Position numbers and translations under genes: made by a program. Shown here in pieces: positions 46,725 through 59,309 of a DNA stretch of 64,000 nt (positions are counted from its first letter, which is position 1; each line of letters starts with the position of its first letter). The notes beneath the pieces are model-generated. The model was not told where the DNA came from, made no database searches, and saw only the letters and a program-made list of their open reading frames with translations. The stretch comes from Selaginella tamariscina. Taxonomy: Eukaryota; Streptophyta; Lycopodiopsida; Selaginellales; Selaginellaceae. The stretch covers positions 236,193-300,192 of the forward strand of contig PUQB01000238.1 in NCBI GenBank assembly GCA_003024785.1. Direction: 5' to 3'.

Positions 46725-46796
46725 AGGCATTTGTGAGCAGCATTTGGGACAGAAAAAAGTCCTTATTATTAAGCTATCAGCAGTTTAATATAATAC

Positions 46797-47030
46797 GTGG
46801 GAGTTTCATATAAGGATATGTGGCAGCTGCACATGTTGGAAAAGTGCTTTGAAATTGTGACGATTATTGGAAAGGTGCCTGACAAGGATACATGTGTTGC
46901 AATCACATGTGCACTACAAAAATGTGGTAAGGAAGAAGAGGCTATGTTCATGTTCCAGCGTGGGGTATGCGAGCCGGGTATTAAGAGTTATAACGATTTA
47001 AAAGAATGGGTACGTCGCAGTTTCTGTTGA
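46797..47030 (+). pseudogene. C-terminal part of G2 in a shifted frame
   Basis: 77 codons containing MLEKCFEIVTIIGKVPDKDT and CALQKCGKEEEAMFMFQRGV, PPR-like in helix pattern, ending KEWVRRSFC. It follows G2 after one or more one-base deletions. The same segment is present in G1, G3 and G4. Confidence 0.65.
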
Positions 47031-48380
47031 GAAAGGGTCTCGTTCGAGTTTATTTTCGTGAATTTAAGATAATCTTTTATAAAGTTTAATTATTTATAAA
47101 TAAATACTATATTATGTTATTATAAACAAATAAGACATTAAAGCATGTTCAAAATAATATTAATGAATTCATTAGTGAATTTAGTGTTTCATTATTATTA
47201 TTAATATATTTTAATTTCAACGTGTAAGGTAACTATAATAAATATGTAAGTAACTTTAGTAAATGTTCAATAATAAATTGCCACATCATAAATATTTTTA
47301 ATAATTATTTAATAAATAAACTGTCTTTATTATAAAATTAGCCACGTCATAAATATCTTTAGTAATTGTCATGACTAACATTCTATATATATCGTTAGTT
47401 ACCACACACTTAGATGTATATGATATGTATAGTTATAAAAAGATTATGAAAAATCAATTGACAAGACAACTAAATTCTGTTAAAAATAACATTAATAAAT
47501 TCATTACAAACTAATGAATTCATAAAGTATTAAATTTATGGCATTAATGATATTATTATTGTTAATATTAAATATCAGTTTATAAATTATAATATATTTT
47601 ATTTTTAATATTTAAATTGGCAGGGGAATTTATATTTGAGTATAAAAATACCACTATTGTTTTTTAAATTAAAATTAAAAATTTAAATTTTATAATTTAT
47701 AAACTTAATTTTAAAATTAATAATGTGATTTTAAATTATAATATATATAATCTAATGTATTTAAAAAATATTTTAAATTAAATTAAGTAACATTTAAAAA
47801 TTAAAAAAATTAACATTAAAACGTAAAGATGTGATTCATAAATATAAAAATCACGTATTGTGTTAAGAAGTAATAGGAAAATGGTGCTTTTAATTAGTTA
47901 TCATTATGAAATATAAAATAATGATATTATGTTCTCGTATGTTTATCCTAAATTGTCCACGTATACAAAGTTACATAATTAGAAGAATATTTAGTTTTAA
48001 TCAACATCTGTAATTGTGTAATATACAATACAATAAAGAAACTGCACTCTTGTGTTTTAACTATAATTCATATACATGTGTATGTTACACGCTCTAAGTG
48101 TATGTTCGTGTATGTTTGTATATATATATTAACTGTCGGAATTTGATGTATGTACGTGACGTATATGGATATAGCTTTGGAGATATGTACATATACATAT
48201 ACATAATATTTATGATAATGTTTTGATTATTGAAAGTTTATATTAATTTGTAATATATAGGTATGTTTTGGAATTATATACCATGAATTAAGAATAAATC
48301 ATAAAAGTTGATTGATTTTTATAAAATATATTTTAATTTCAGGTTCGTACGTATGTTTATGTTTATAGATGTGTTTTTGC

Positions 48381-48421
<41 letters not shown>

Positions 48422-48656
48422 CATACGTATATTGTTTATTTGTATATGTGTATAGTGAGTATTTCATGTATATATTTATGGACACAAGATGTATATATGT
48501 AATTGTACGTTTTTGTGTATTTAAAGTTTATATTTGTACATGTATATATGTAAAGAAACATATGCACACACAATGCACATGTAGGAGTATATATGGCTGT
48601 TTGTATGCATATTTGTATATGTTGTATCAAATATTTGAGAGAGAAAGAGGAGAGAG

Positions 48657-48697
<41 letters not shown>

Positions 48698-48860
48698 CAT
48701 ATTTTATTTACTAGCTTTAAACACTATATATATGTGTACACAGACACAAGTAGTTTTAGCTATATATGTATATAATGTGGATATTAACATGTGAATATTC
48801 ACCATTTTCTTCTTAATTATATAATTGCAAAATCCTGTTAATAAAAAGTATTAATGTTAA
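47031..48860. repeat. AT-rich tract between G2 and the PPR gene
   Basis: 47031-47400 is the start of the G downstream flank. At about 47405-47425 it switches to the flank found upstream of G1 (38535-39655), so the end of one unit and the R repeat of the next are deleted here. 48590-48860 is unique. Microsatellites: TA then GA at 48381-48420, TA at 48661-48696. No gene. Confidence 0.75.
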
Positions 48861-48872
48861 GCTTTCGAAGAC

Positions 48873-49433
48873 ATGCCTGTGCACGATATAGCTTTGTGGA
48901 CTGCCATCGTCAAGGCGTATGGACATACCGGACATGGAAAGATAGTGTTGGAAGGGGTTGAACCGAACGAGATCTCGTTCATCAACGTGCTCTCCGCATG
49001 CAGTCACGCAGGGTTTCTCAAGCAAGGAGCTACGTGTTTCCATTCTTTACAAACGGATTATCACATTAAACCAATGAAGGAGCACTTCTGTGCGGTTATC
49101 GACCTGCTTGCTAGGACCGGGTGTATCGAGAAGGCGGAGGAACTTATACACGAGATGCCACACGACGCAGATACGTTTGCGTGGGGCGCACTCTTGGCAG
49201 CGTGCAAGATGCAGAGGGACGTTGTTCGTGGGGAGAATGCGGCCAAGGAGATGTTTGTGCTCGATCCTGAGAATCCAGCTCCTTACCAGCTCCTTGAGGA
49301 TATGTATGTCAACAAGGAGAGTAGAACGAGGAAGAAACACCTAAGAAGAAGTAAAGGTACAGATGGGAAGCAAGGGGCTGTGGTCGTTAGGAAACCTGCG
49401 AAGACTAAAGGGGTCGTCATCGCTACTTGCTAA
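48873..49433 (+). CDS. PPR protein of the PLS/E class, 5'-truncated
   Basis: 186 codons. Residues 1-22 (MPVHDIALWTAIVKAYGHTG) match the end of an L/S-type PPR motif. The next motif has lost about ten residues at HGKIVLEGVEPNEISF, where EALxLFxxM would stand. It continues with VLSACSHAGFLKQGATCFHS, MKEHFCAVIDLLARTGCIEK, AEELIHEMP, and the E region FAWGALLAACKMQRDVVRGE then LDPENPAPYQLLEDMYVN. The end is a basic tail with no DYW domain. Proteins of this class bind organellar RNA and act in C-to-U editing. A normal gene would have many more motifs upstream, so this is a 3' fragment; the ATG at 48873 is merely the first in frame. It sits 380 bases before G3. Confidence 0.75.
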   Translation: MPVHDIALWTAIVKAYGHTGHGKIVLEGVEPNEISFINVLSACSHAGFLKQGATCFHSLQTDYHIKPMKEHFCAVIDLLARTGCIEKAEELIHEMPHDADTFAWGALLAACKMQRDVVRGENAAKEMFVLDPENPAPYQLLEDMYVNKESRTRKKHLRRSKGTDGKQGAVVVRKPAKTKGVVIATC

Positions 49434-49813
49434 CGTAACTTGACTGTAAACACACACGGAGTGCATATATAGACACAGAAGTCCCGTAGTATGAAGTATA
49501 ATGCAATATAATATAGTTATATAAAAACTTATAGCATTTACTAATATTTTCTTATTCATAATGTTTTGATTATTGAAAGTTTCTATTATATTGTAATATA
49601 TAAGAACAAATCATAAAAGTTGATTGATTTTGATAAACTGTACATATGTTTATGTTTATAGATGTGTTTTGCATATGTATGCATGTATGTATAGTGATGT
49701 ATTTTCAGGTATATATATTTGTATACACGCGTCGAACTATATTTGGACCATAAAGGTTTATTAAAACACGAGGTCCATTTAAAAGGAAACAAGAAGTAAA
49801 AAAGGGGCAGATC
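49434..49813. other. Flank between PPR gene and G3
   Basis: Aligns with 45340-45830. It includes the start of the G upstream leader (GAACTATATTTGGACCATAA at 49734-49753). In G3 a stop in the leader (AAGAAGTAAAAAAGG) closes the extension seen in G2. Confidence 0.55.
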
Positions 49814-51025
49814 TTGATGACGAAGAGAACAAGAGAAGACATAGGAGGGTTGATGAAGACATTACCACATGAGATAAGGCAGAATATATTAGACAGGTTA
49901 GATTCAATAGAATTACATAGCTCTTATTTCTTCTACGGTGTACCCAATCACAACGAGATGGTGAAGAAACATCTAGACAATCGCTGGTATGGAATGGCAC
50001 ACAGGATGCTAAATGATATAAGAGCGACGTAGAGACTTACCACATGGTTATACTTGAGACGCCCTTGAATAACAAATCAATACCCGAGTATGGTGACTCT
50101 CACTATGTAATACTTACAAAGCTATGGAGAAGATGAAGCAGTTAGGCTTCCCACGTAGTATGGAGTTGTTTGAGAAGTTGATCTTACATAATTACGACCA
50201 TGCAACTACTGTGGAACTTTATAAGGACATGGTTAGAGAGTGCAATGGTACAGTCAAGCCCGAAGTGTATAGGGCAGTTTTGAATGTTATGATTGATAGG
50301 GATATACAGGAAGCTATTAAGATTGCAATGTCCCTCCTTAGTAAGGGTATTCAATTTGATATGTCTTCTCTTGTTACAGAGCTTGTACACAAGGACAGAA
50401 TAAAAGATGTTGAGCGTATTCTAGAGGTTAGTAAGGGTATTCAATTTGATATGTCTTATCTTGTTAGAGAGCTTGTACAGAAGGACAAAATAAAAGATGT
50501 TGAGCGTATTCTAGAGGCTTTTGGTGAATGTGAGCCAGTGTTCATTGAGACACTAGTCAAGCTCAGTTCCAAGGTCGAAGCGTGGGAATACGCATACAAC
50601 CTTGTGTACGAAAACGCAAAGTTAAAATCGCCCAAAACAGAGAAGCTTTTAAAGGCATTTGTGAGCAGCATTTGGGACAGAAAAAGTACTTATTATTAAG
50701 CTATAACCAGTTTGATCATAATAAGGATACGTGGGAGCTTCGTAACAAGGATATGTGGCAGCTGCACATGTTGGAAAAGTGCTTTGAAATTGTGACGATT
50801 ATTGGAAAGGTGCCTGACAAGGATACATGTGTTGCAATCACATGTGCACTACAAAAATGTGGTAAGGAAGAAGAGGCTATGTTCATGTTCCAGCGTGGGG
50901 TATGCGAGCCGGGTATTAAGAGTTATAACGATTTAAAAGAATGGGTGCGTCGCAGTTTTCTGTTGAGAAAGGGTCTCGTTCGAGTTTATTTTCGTGAATT
51001 TAAGATAATCTTTTATAAAGTTTAA
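49814..51025 (+). pseudogene. G3: frameshifted copy of the G gene
   Basis: Nearly identical to G2. Frame 49814-50032 holds the F-box-like start (MKTLPHEIRQNILDRLDSIE) and ends early after a one-base deletion (GATATAAGAGCG for GATATAAAGAGCG). A second single-base loss lies at about 50118. Frame 50124-50699 (191 codons) carries the helical repeats through LLKAFVSSIWDRKSTYY, and 50582-51025 carries the C-terminus (CFEIVTIIGKVPDKDT to VRRSFLLRKGLV). All parts are present, so few changes separate it from an open gene. Confidence 0.8.
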
Positions 51026-52452
51026 TGATTTATAAATAAAATACTATATTATGTTATTATGAATTTAGTGTTTCATTAGCAAAGTTATTATTATTAATAT
51101 ATTTTAATTTCAACATGTAAGGTAACTATAATAAATATGTAAGCAACTGTTCAATAATAAATTGCCACATCATAATAAATAAACTGTCTTTATTATAAAA
51201 TTAGCCACGTTGAAAATATCTTTAGTAATTGTCATCCTATATATATACACACACTTATATTAGTTATATTTAAATATGAAAATCTCATTATTATGTACAA
51301 AATTTAAATTTATAATTTACAAATTCAATTTTAAAATTAATAATGCTGTAATATATATAATTTAATGTATTTAATATAATATTTTAAAATTAAACTATAT
51401 AGCATAAATTTCAAAATAAAATCATGTCTAACTATAATAGTTAAATGGTGCTTTTTAATTAGTTATACAACAATAATTACATTTTCAGATATGTGTATAT
51501 TACGCAATTATTTTGTGTTTAAAATTAAAATACAATAAAGAAACTGCATTCTCGTGTTTTAACTATAATTCATAAACGTGTGTCTTACACGTTGCATTCA
51601 CCTCTATGTTCGTGTACGTTTGTATATATAGTGACTGTCGGAGTTTGATATATATATATATATATATATACCATAGTATATCATAACATATGCGAGTGTA
51701 TCGTATATATGTACATGCAGGATTCACAAGACCATATATATGCACGATAGCATACGATTATTGAATCTATGAACTAAACTGTACTGTTTTCTATCAAATA
51801 ACATGCACACACACACACATGCATCCCATGTTTATGTTTTTTAATGTTTATACTACATTCAGAAAAAAATTATAATTTGGTCATTCGGACAATATTGAAA
51901 CGGTGCCCGTATATAATTGTGAACTTCTAGGCCATTATTGTGTGTGCTGGACATTTGTTGTTTATGTATATAACATAAACTTGTGGTCAATGCTTGTTTA
52001 CTATATATTTTACGAATTTAATTAAAATGCCAATGGTTGTATTTATCTACGATGGGGGCTGTACCATATTTAAAATAAACATATTAACATAATTTGCTAT
52101 ACATATCTATGTTTGCATACCTGACAAAATGTCTATATATAGCAAATTATACATGTTACGTGTTATACATATGTATACCCATGCATATGCTACACATGTG
52201 TATATTATGTATTTATATTTATACATGCAGAATCCAATATAGCAGAATATATGTATATATAATACATCTGTATGTCTAATCATAGTTAATCAAGTTAATT
52301 ATTTTAATGATTTTTAAGCAATTTAAAGATATAAATTAAAAAGACCTTATCGGTTAATGCATTTCATCTATATATACATGATCTGGTGTATATAAGTTTT
52401 CCTGTTTTTTTAATATTTTCTAATTAAGTAAGTTTTAATTAATTATCACTCG
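51026..52452. repeat. Downstream flank of G3
   Basis: Aligns with 41046-42669. AT-rich with TA and CA microsatellites. No gene. It runs directly into R3. Confidence 0.8.
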
Positions 52453-52865
52453 GTTGATGGTGATTTATACACACGTGGAGATGACCTGGCATGTGCCTCA
52501 ACTTTCCCATTGGAGACACATAAGCCTCCTTTGTTTGTGAAAATAATTAGATGTTTGACATTCAGATCTGACTATAACTTTTCTATTTATATTAGCTATT
52601 AAATCTTGATTATGCGTGTGTTAACTTGTTTGAGTCTCATATATGTAATGCACAGAACTATCTGTTAAAGACAACTCTTTTTGTCTTTGTTGTGCACACA
52701 TGTATATATAAATTACATAATTAAACACATATACACATATATACATGTTCTGCTACACATATATGTGTATATAGCTTAACTATGTCTTTACACGCACACA
52801 TGCGTGTTATTTAAATAGATATGCACACAAGGTATTCTTAACTTGTTTTGAATATGCTAAGCTCC

Positions 52866-52920
<55 letters not shown>

Positions 52921-54422
52921 CTATGTCATGTATATATATGCACACCCTCCTGTATCATATATGCAAACAACATTAGTCATTATGTCAAAATTAACAGATA
53001 CCGGATGCCTAAAGGAATAACAAAGATTAAACGATGAACTTATAAGATTTTGGTCCACTGGTAATGTAGTAAAGAAATACATATGTAAACTCCACACATG
53101 GTTTGCATAGTGGGTGGTGAGAAAACATCATTGGATCCGGCATAATTTGCAAGAATATATTATATTAAAACAATGTTTAATTATATTTAATATAGGGAAC
53201 TCTAGAGCAACAATCTTTTGTGCCCAATGTTAACTTTGTGAAATCAAAACAATTCATATGGAAGCGGTATTAAGAACCGAGATGGAAGAAACATTGTATA
53301 AGCTACCAAGCTTGATCTTCATCAACTAACCTCTTTACTAAACATGACATCAAAACCTCCATATCCACAAGGGATGTTGTATTGCTGCAAGAAGTTGTCG
53401 TTGAACTAAAGAATAAGTAATTGACAAACAAATAAAGTAATTTAAGAAAAAATTGGTGACTCCAATTTTGATAAATAATTTATATAAATCGAATTACATA
53501 TATTGCACAGTGTCCAAGAGATTTAAAATTAGCTAAAATATTACAACACCTTTAAAACAATGTAGATGAAAAAGTTGACATGATGCAAAGGAAAATTGTG
53601 AATAACGAATTAATACATAACAAAGATTGGGTTATATAATGAGAATGCAAAGTGTCATGGAATCAATCCTAATTTGCAAAAGAAATGTAATTTTTCAATT
53701 TGTCCTCGTGTTCCTAATTTATTTGATGTTGTCCAAGTTATTGCAGATGAAAAAGTTTATTTAACTTATCCATATTAAATTATTTTGATTTTTGTTATAT
53801 GTTTAGCTTAATTTATAAAACTATATATGGTGTCCTCGGTGCCAATGACTAAGTAATTGTAAGTAATAAGAGGTCTTAACATTTTTGTTTAATTGTTTGC
53901 ACTAGTTGAAATTATTTTTTTAAGAAACATTTTGCATTCTTACACAATTGCTTTAATGTTTTTTAAGTATCAAATAGTGTTCTTGATCCCTTTTCAATTG
54001 CCATTAGAACAAATTTGATAAACAAGGAAATTGTAACTCTACTAAACCGGGATTCAATTTTTATTTATACAATCAATCTAGTATATCCACGCATGTGTTT
54101 AAACTTAGATGTTCAATTGCTCAGTGATCCCTATGCCCACTTTATTCTAAATGTCCTTAGAAACAATGAAGGGCATTAGGTAAGGAAGTTATTAGAGAGA
54201 GTATGAAAAGTTGTAAGTCGTGGTGTTTATCTAAGAGTCACTCTTGATAAACATATTGTTGTTTCACTTATAAAGCAATTGTTTTGTCTTCTATCTCAAA
54301 AAAACAATCTGAACACAATTACCATATTATAATATTATAAATGTAGTTGTGAAATATTTATTTCTTCGATCACATTTCTAAGAATTAAATATACCCTTTG
54401 CATGCACATGTACTATGTCATG
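52453..54422. repeat. Host repeat R, copy 3, left part
   Basis: Aligns with R1 and R2. Interrupted at 54427 by a solo LTR and continued at 56182. Contains the longest microsatellite in the window at 52869-52916. Confidence 0.88.
52869..52916. repeat. (AT)24 microsatellite
   Basis: 48 uninterrupted bases of AT. The equivalent places in R1 (429-451) and R2 (43063-43078) are much shorter. Confidence 0.95.
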
Positions 54423-54427
54423 TATAA

Positions 54428-56176
54428 TGTCATAGTTTTTACTATGACTCAACCCTTTACTTTGGACGTTGACTGTTGTTACCTACTGTACTATGTTGAT
54501 AAGCCCTAGGTGTAGAAGAAACAGGCCCGCTTAGTGCACTTGGATATCTAGTGATGGTCCGGCCGGGTGTCATTAGGTATTTGCAAGAAACTCTGGGCGA
54601 AGCTAGCACTTCCATCTAGAAAACTCTTACCTTGGTTTTCTTGTGGTTAATGGCTAGTTCCGGTGAGTTCGGCATGTCGGATATGCTTAGAAATACCCCA
54701 GGTTTGACAGGTTAGGGTTTAGGGGTCGATGGATAACTCACCAAGTATGTTCCCTTGGGAATGAGATTTCAGTGCTAGCCCACTTATGTAAACAGGAAAA
54801 CAGGGGGGGGGCCTCTGTCACATAAATAAGGTAGTATATAGGAGTGAGGGTTCCTGGGTTCATGACTGAGCTCGTTACTCTTCTCCCGGTGCAAGCTCTA
54901 GCTTGTGTCGTCAAGGCACAACCCTCTGTTGTGCCGCCCTAACTTCCAGATGCCAGGGGTACGTCCCACCTTCGGGGTAGCTTACCCTTAACGTTGGCGA
55001 ATCCATGCCTGGGAGGTCTTGTCGGAATGCACGTTCCAAGAGGCAGAGGTTGAGGCTTGTCTCCAGCCTCCTCCTCCACGTCAAGCTAGGTGTAGCACTC
55101 ACGGCCAAGCAAGGCACATCCGTGTCCTTGTCCAACTGTGGGTGGGATCTTGTTTGACAGGTTCACTTACTGGTTCCTGAGGGTTCATTGAGGGGTTCTA
55201 GAGTTGGCATTTAGGAGCCACGTTTGTGGCACTTGGTGCAACTCTTGAATCTAAGGGCTATGGCATGATAGCCCACATCGGGGAAGGCAGTGTCACATGG
55301 AGATGTGACACTGGGCTAAACGTCACATGGTACAACGCCTGAGGCACGCCCTTTGGGGTTATGTCATGGGCTTGTCGCCAAGGGGTTGGATACTTAGCAA
55401 ACAAATGCTTGTGCTTGCACTAGGGTGCTAAGCCTTGGGCATCCGCTCAAGGGAGGTTAGGTCTCATAACTAGGTGTGCTTTGGCACACTTGGCTAGGGG
55501 AGTGTTCTCCTTGGAATTCAAGGGTTGAACAACCTAAATGTTAGCAGGAGCCCTTTCGTGAGGCACTCGCAAGGTCATGTGCTTAGGGTTATCCCAAACC
55601 TAGCCTTAGGGAGTTTGCTTAGCAGAACACTCGTGTCCGCCTACGGCGCACACTCGTGTCCTCACTAAGTACTAGCCCTAGGTCTAGGGTATAACTTGGC
55701 CACTCAAACCCTTAGGGGTTAGTCGTGGTTCAGGGTACCCCTTGTCGCCCTAAAGGGGTTGTACTCCCGGATGAGGGTGATTCCTCAAGGGGTAAGTGAC
55801 GATGCCTTAGCTCTGTCAGGGGTATGTGTGGAACACACGTCTCCTTGATGGGGGTTAGGGCATGAGCCTGTCTAGGTCTTCTAGGGCAAGACCCTAAGTC
55901 AACTAGGGTTATCCCTCAAGGGTTTTGGGGGTAGACACTCTAGGGAGACTTAGGCTAAACCCTAAGTCAACTAGGGTTATCCCTCAAGGGTTCTGGGGGC
56001 AGACATTCTAGGGAGACTTAGGCTAAACCCTAAGTCTCCTGTCCACTTGGGCATTAGAGTCTAACCCTAGGGGTCGTTGGGGTTGTTCTGGGAAACTTAG
56101 CGTTGCTCACACAGGGTGATGACGCCGAATGGCCACCTGGCAGCCACGTGTTGGCCCTTTGGGTTAAACTCTGACA
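54428..56176 (+). mobile_element. Solo LTR of the outer retrotransposon family
   Basis: 1749 bases from TGTCATAG to CTCTGACA with duplication TATAA at 54423-54427 and 56177-56181. R1 and R2 read straight across the site (TGTGTAAGGTCTT). Typical product of recombination between the two LTRs of a full element. It includes a 68-bp tandem duplication near its end. Confidence 0.93.
55891..56040 (+). repeat. 68-bp tandem duplication inside the solo LTR
   Basis: Units start with ACCCTAAGTCAACTAGGG at 55891 and 55959, and a third partial unit starts at 56027. The other LTR copies have only one loosely similar unit (about 4305-4370). Confidence 0.85.
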
Positions 56177-56181
56177 TATAA

Positions 56182-58245
56182 GGTCTTAATAATGGATGTG
56201 GAGAAGGACGTGTTCATTCACCACCCTAGATTTTTCGAATACAAGGTTCATGTATGTTCTTCCATGTAGTTGTAGGATGTTAAAAAGCTTTTTTCACATA
56301 TTTTATGTAAAAAGGAAATATATTTATCAACTCCACCTTATCAACAAAAAAAATAAAATTAATTTCTCTTTCTCCGTATGTACAAACTAAAATAGGGTTA
56401 TCTTTGATGGCGAAAATAAGAATTTAAGTATAACACCCTAAACAAACTACACATCACGACATCATAAAAGATGAATATTAATATGTATGTTAGTGTGTTT
56501 AAGTGTGTCGTATCTTTTGTGGAACTATACAAATGCTAATGTTAATTTGCAGTGTGCAAATTAGCTCTCTCTTGTATGATATTTTAATTAAATATACATC
56601 ACCTTATTTATAGAAAACATAAGCTTAGCCACTTGACTTTTCTTTTATATTTAGAATATAGCATTAATTTATATTAACCATTCATTTCATTGTTAAAGTA
56701 AAATAGTGGATGTATTATTTAAAATCAATTCCAACTAAGAAATTTATGATATTTACTTTAAATATTAAAAAATGCAGTGCGTATGTTCTAAGTCAATGTA
56801 GCCCTCATGTATTATAGTGTCAACATCACTGACATTCAATATTCCTTCACTCGATAACATTCACAATTTAGGGAAGCAACCCAAGGAAGATTACACTGAG
56901 CCAAATTTAAAAGAATAAGTTTTGCCATTATAAAATGACCCTAACTTTGAAGATGTTGATGCATCTCTCAACGATCACCTTGAGGCATTAGTAAAGAGAC
57001 ACATGGAGAGGCAAGAGGAGCATGAGAATGTTTTGTCAAGGCTTGAATCTTCATTGCAAGTTGGATTGCATGCACTACTCCATTGCATCAGGGTCAAACT
57101 TGAAGAAAGTTAGTGTAGGAAAGCTCTATAGATTATTCATAAGAGGCTTGTTAAATTCGTGCAAATGAGGACTATTGCAAGATTGTCTTTGCCAGTCCTT
57201 ATTGCTAATGGATTTGCTTCCCCTCATTTTGAAGAGGTTGTACAAAGAGTGGCTGTGTACTCAAAGTTTAGCGTTGAAGCAACAAGCAAAGGAGCTTGAA
57301 GAGGCTATTTTTGCCACCAAACTTCATGCTTACTCATGCTGCTAGACTAGGGTATGTCCTCAAATAACTAGGAGAGGACACTAGTGACATCAAAAAAACA
57401 TCACAATTATTCTCTTGGTTAGTTGGCCAAAACTCCTTCAACGAGGATGCCAATAACAAAGAATGTCATTGTAGAAGCTCAAAGTTCTGGCTAGTTCGAG
57501 TGTCCAAGACAGGGTATGTGGAGGCACCATCCATTGTGGTGAATTTATACATGCTAGAGAATATATGAATTTGTCATGGTGTAAGCTCCAACTTTTCTAA
57601 TGTGAAAGATCTTGTTCAATTGATCAATTTGTCCTTTGGGAGCAATGTTAGTCCTAGCAAATATATGTTCATATACACAAACACACACAAATACACTCGT
57701 ACTAGCATAATCATGGCAAGCAATGAAAGATTACAAACTGGTAACATTTAAAACGAACGAGAGATTCAATCCCCAAACCCCATGCCCAATATAACTTGGA
57801 GATATTCTCAAGAGGTGGGAGAGCAAATAGTGCATGTAAACAATACAATTGAGATAGGTAGATTAACAAGGGGAGCATATAAATTAATTTCCATATAAGC
57901 ATTTTCACAACTTCATAGCTTAATGACATCTGTCATCCGAAGGGATGTGTGATGGACTTACACATGATTACTTGTGAAAGTTATGTGTTTTATCATAATA
58001 CCTTAAGGATATGGAGATAAACATTGCTATGGAATCAAGTAGAGTGACATATTTTTTAGAAGCTAGCATATGTTTTAGCACATTGCACATTTGTGTAGAG
58101 TATCCTTGAGAAGAGCAATTGATAGTTTTTGTTGTTGAAGTTAAAGCATATCGAAAGCAGTTTGAGGAATATGTTATAAGTGCAATAACCATGGTAATTT
58201 ATATATTAACTTATTATGTTACTTCTATGGCAATGCGGGTTTGTA
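56182..58245. repeat. Host repeat R, copy 3, right part
   Basis: Continues R3. 56940-57050 has the acidic coding-like piece (DPNFEDVDASLNDHL) and reads into SSLQVGLHALLHCIRVKLEE without interruption, which gives the intact target of the outer retrotransposon in R1. Later frames are broken. No intact gene. Confidence 0.85.
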
Positions 58246-58645
58246 AGGATTTCAAGTTACTAAACTATAAACTTTTAAACATGTTTAATCCATATATAAT
58301 TCACTTCATTAGTAATCACTTTGTAAATTCTATACAGTGTAAAATGACAACAATTAGATATTTTACTAAATGTTTAATACAATGGTAAGGACCATGTCAT
58401 GGCCATGCTATATATAATTGTGATTCATCATTTTTATATAACACATTATCATTTTAAATGACACATTGTTCGTTCTTTTTATAAAATTCAGATTTTATCT
58501 AATTCATTTATTACATTTGAACCAATGTGTTAATGACAAAAGTATGCAACAAAATCTCAAAAACAAATATATAATATATACACAATTTTTCCACACACAA
58601 AAACAAATGTAGGAATATATATATGTATATATATCTTTTCGATAT
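58246..58645 (-). repeat. Inverted copy of the 37.9-38.3 kb segment
   Basis: Reverse complement of about 37900-38300, starting with CTATAAACTTTTAAAC and ending around GAATATATATATGTATATAT and GATATCTATATC. It follows R3 at the same place where the direct version follows R1. Confidence 0.75.
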
Positions 58646-58663
58646 CTATATCTTACATTGTTA

Positions 58664-58830
58664 CATCTCCTAAAGCTTCTTAGGCATATACTTGTCTTTG
58701 CTGCCATTGAAACTTTTGCCCTTGGGCTTGCTTCTTCTTAGACAATTTGCCTTTTAGTGTCCAACGTCTCCAAACAGGTGGTATTATCCTTCCACCAGGC
58801 ACTTATCTCGAACCTTGCTCCGATACCAAT
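58664..58830 (-). repeat. Inverted copy of the element leader and primer site
   Basis: Reverse complement of 59060-59235, including the primer site (ATACCAATTG, the complement of ATTGGTATC). Confidence 0.8.
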
Positions 58831-59040
58831 TGTTAGGCACCACTACGTAAAAATAGAGACCCTCACAAAACCACCCAACCTCTCCCGAGCTGTCTCTAGT
58901 CTCCACACGTTGCTCTTCAAAAAAAGATTTCAATATTAGTGTGCCCTTAATTCTCTTAAATCTAGGTATAGCTCTTTAGGAATATTCTAGCTTATACCTT
59001 TCTGGGGAATATTCTTTGATTCGTTATATGGGTCGTAACA
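58831..59040 (-). repeat. Inverted LTR at the left end
   Basis: 210 bases. Reverse complement runs TGTTACGACCCATATAACG to AGTGGTGCCTAACA and matches 62361-62571. Confidence 0.85.
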
Positions 59041-59078
59041 TACGTAGTGGTGCTTAAAAATTGGTATCAGAGGCAAGG
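59041..59078 (+). promoter_or_regulatory. Forward LTR remnant and tRNA-iMet primer site
   Basis: TACGTAGTGGTGCTTAAAA is the end of a forward LTR. It is followed by TTGGTATCAGAGGCAAGG, close to the plant initiator-Met primer site. Confidence 0.8.
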
Positions 59079-59309
59079 TTCGAGATGAGTGCCTGGTGGG
59101 AAGGGATAATACCACATGTGTGGAGACGTTGGACACTAAAAGGCAAATTGTCTAAGGAGAAGCAAGTCTAAGGGCAAAAGTTTCAATGGCAGCAAGGACA
59201 AGTAGACACATAAGAAGCTTTAGAAGATGGAGCGTGGAGAGGAGCACAAAAGAGACTTCTCTAAACCATAAGGTAAATTTCTATTTGTTCTTGTTAATAG
59301 GTAAACTAC

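Noticed and set aside
48308..48714. ORFs over microsatellites before the PPR gene
   Set aside because: Products are runs of Tyr/Ile/Arg-Glu from TA and GA repeats.
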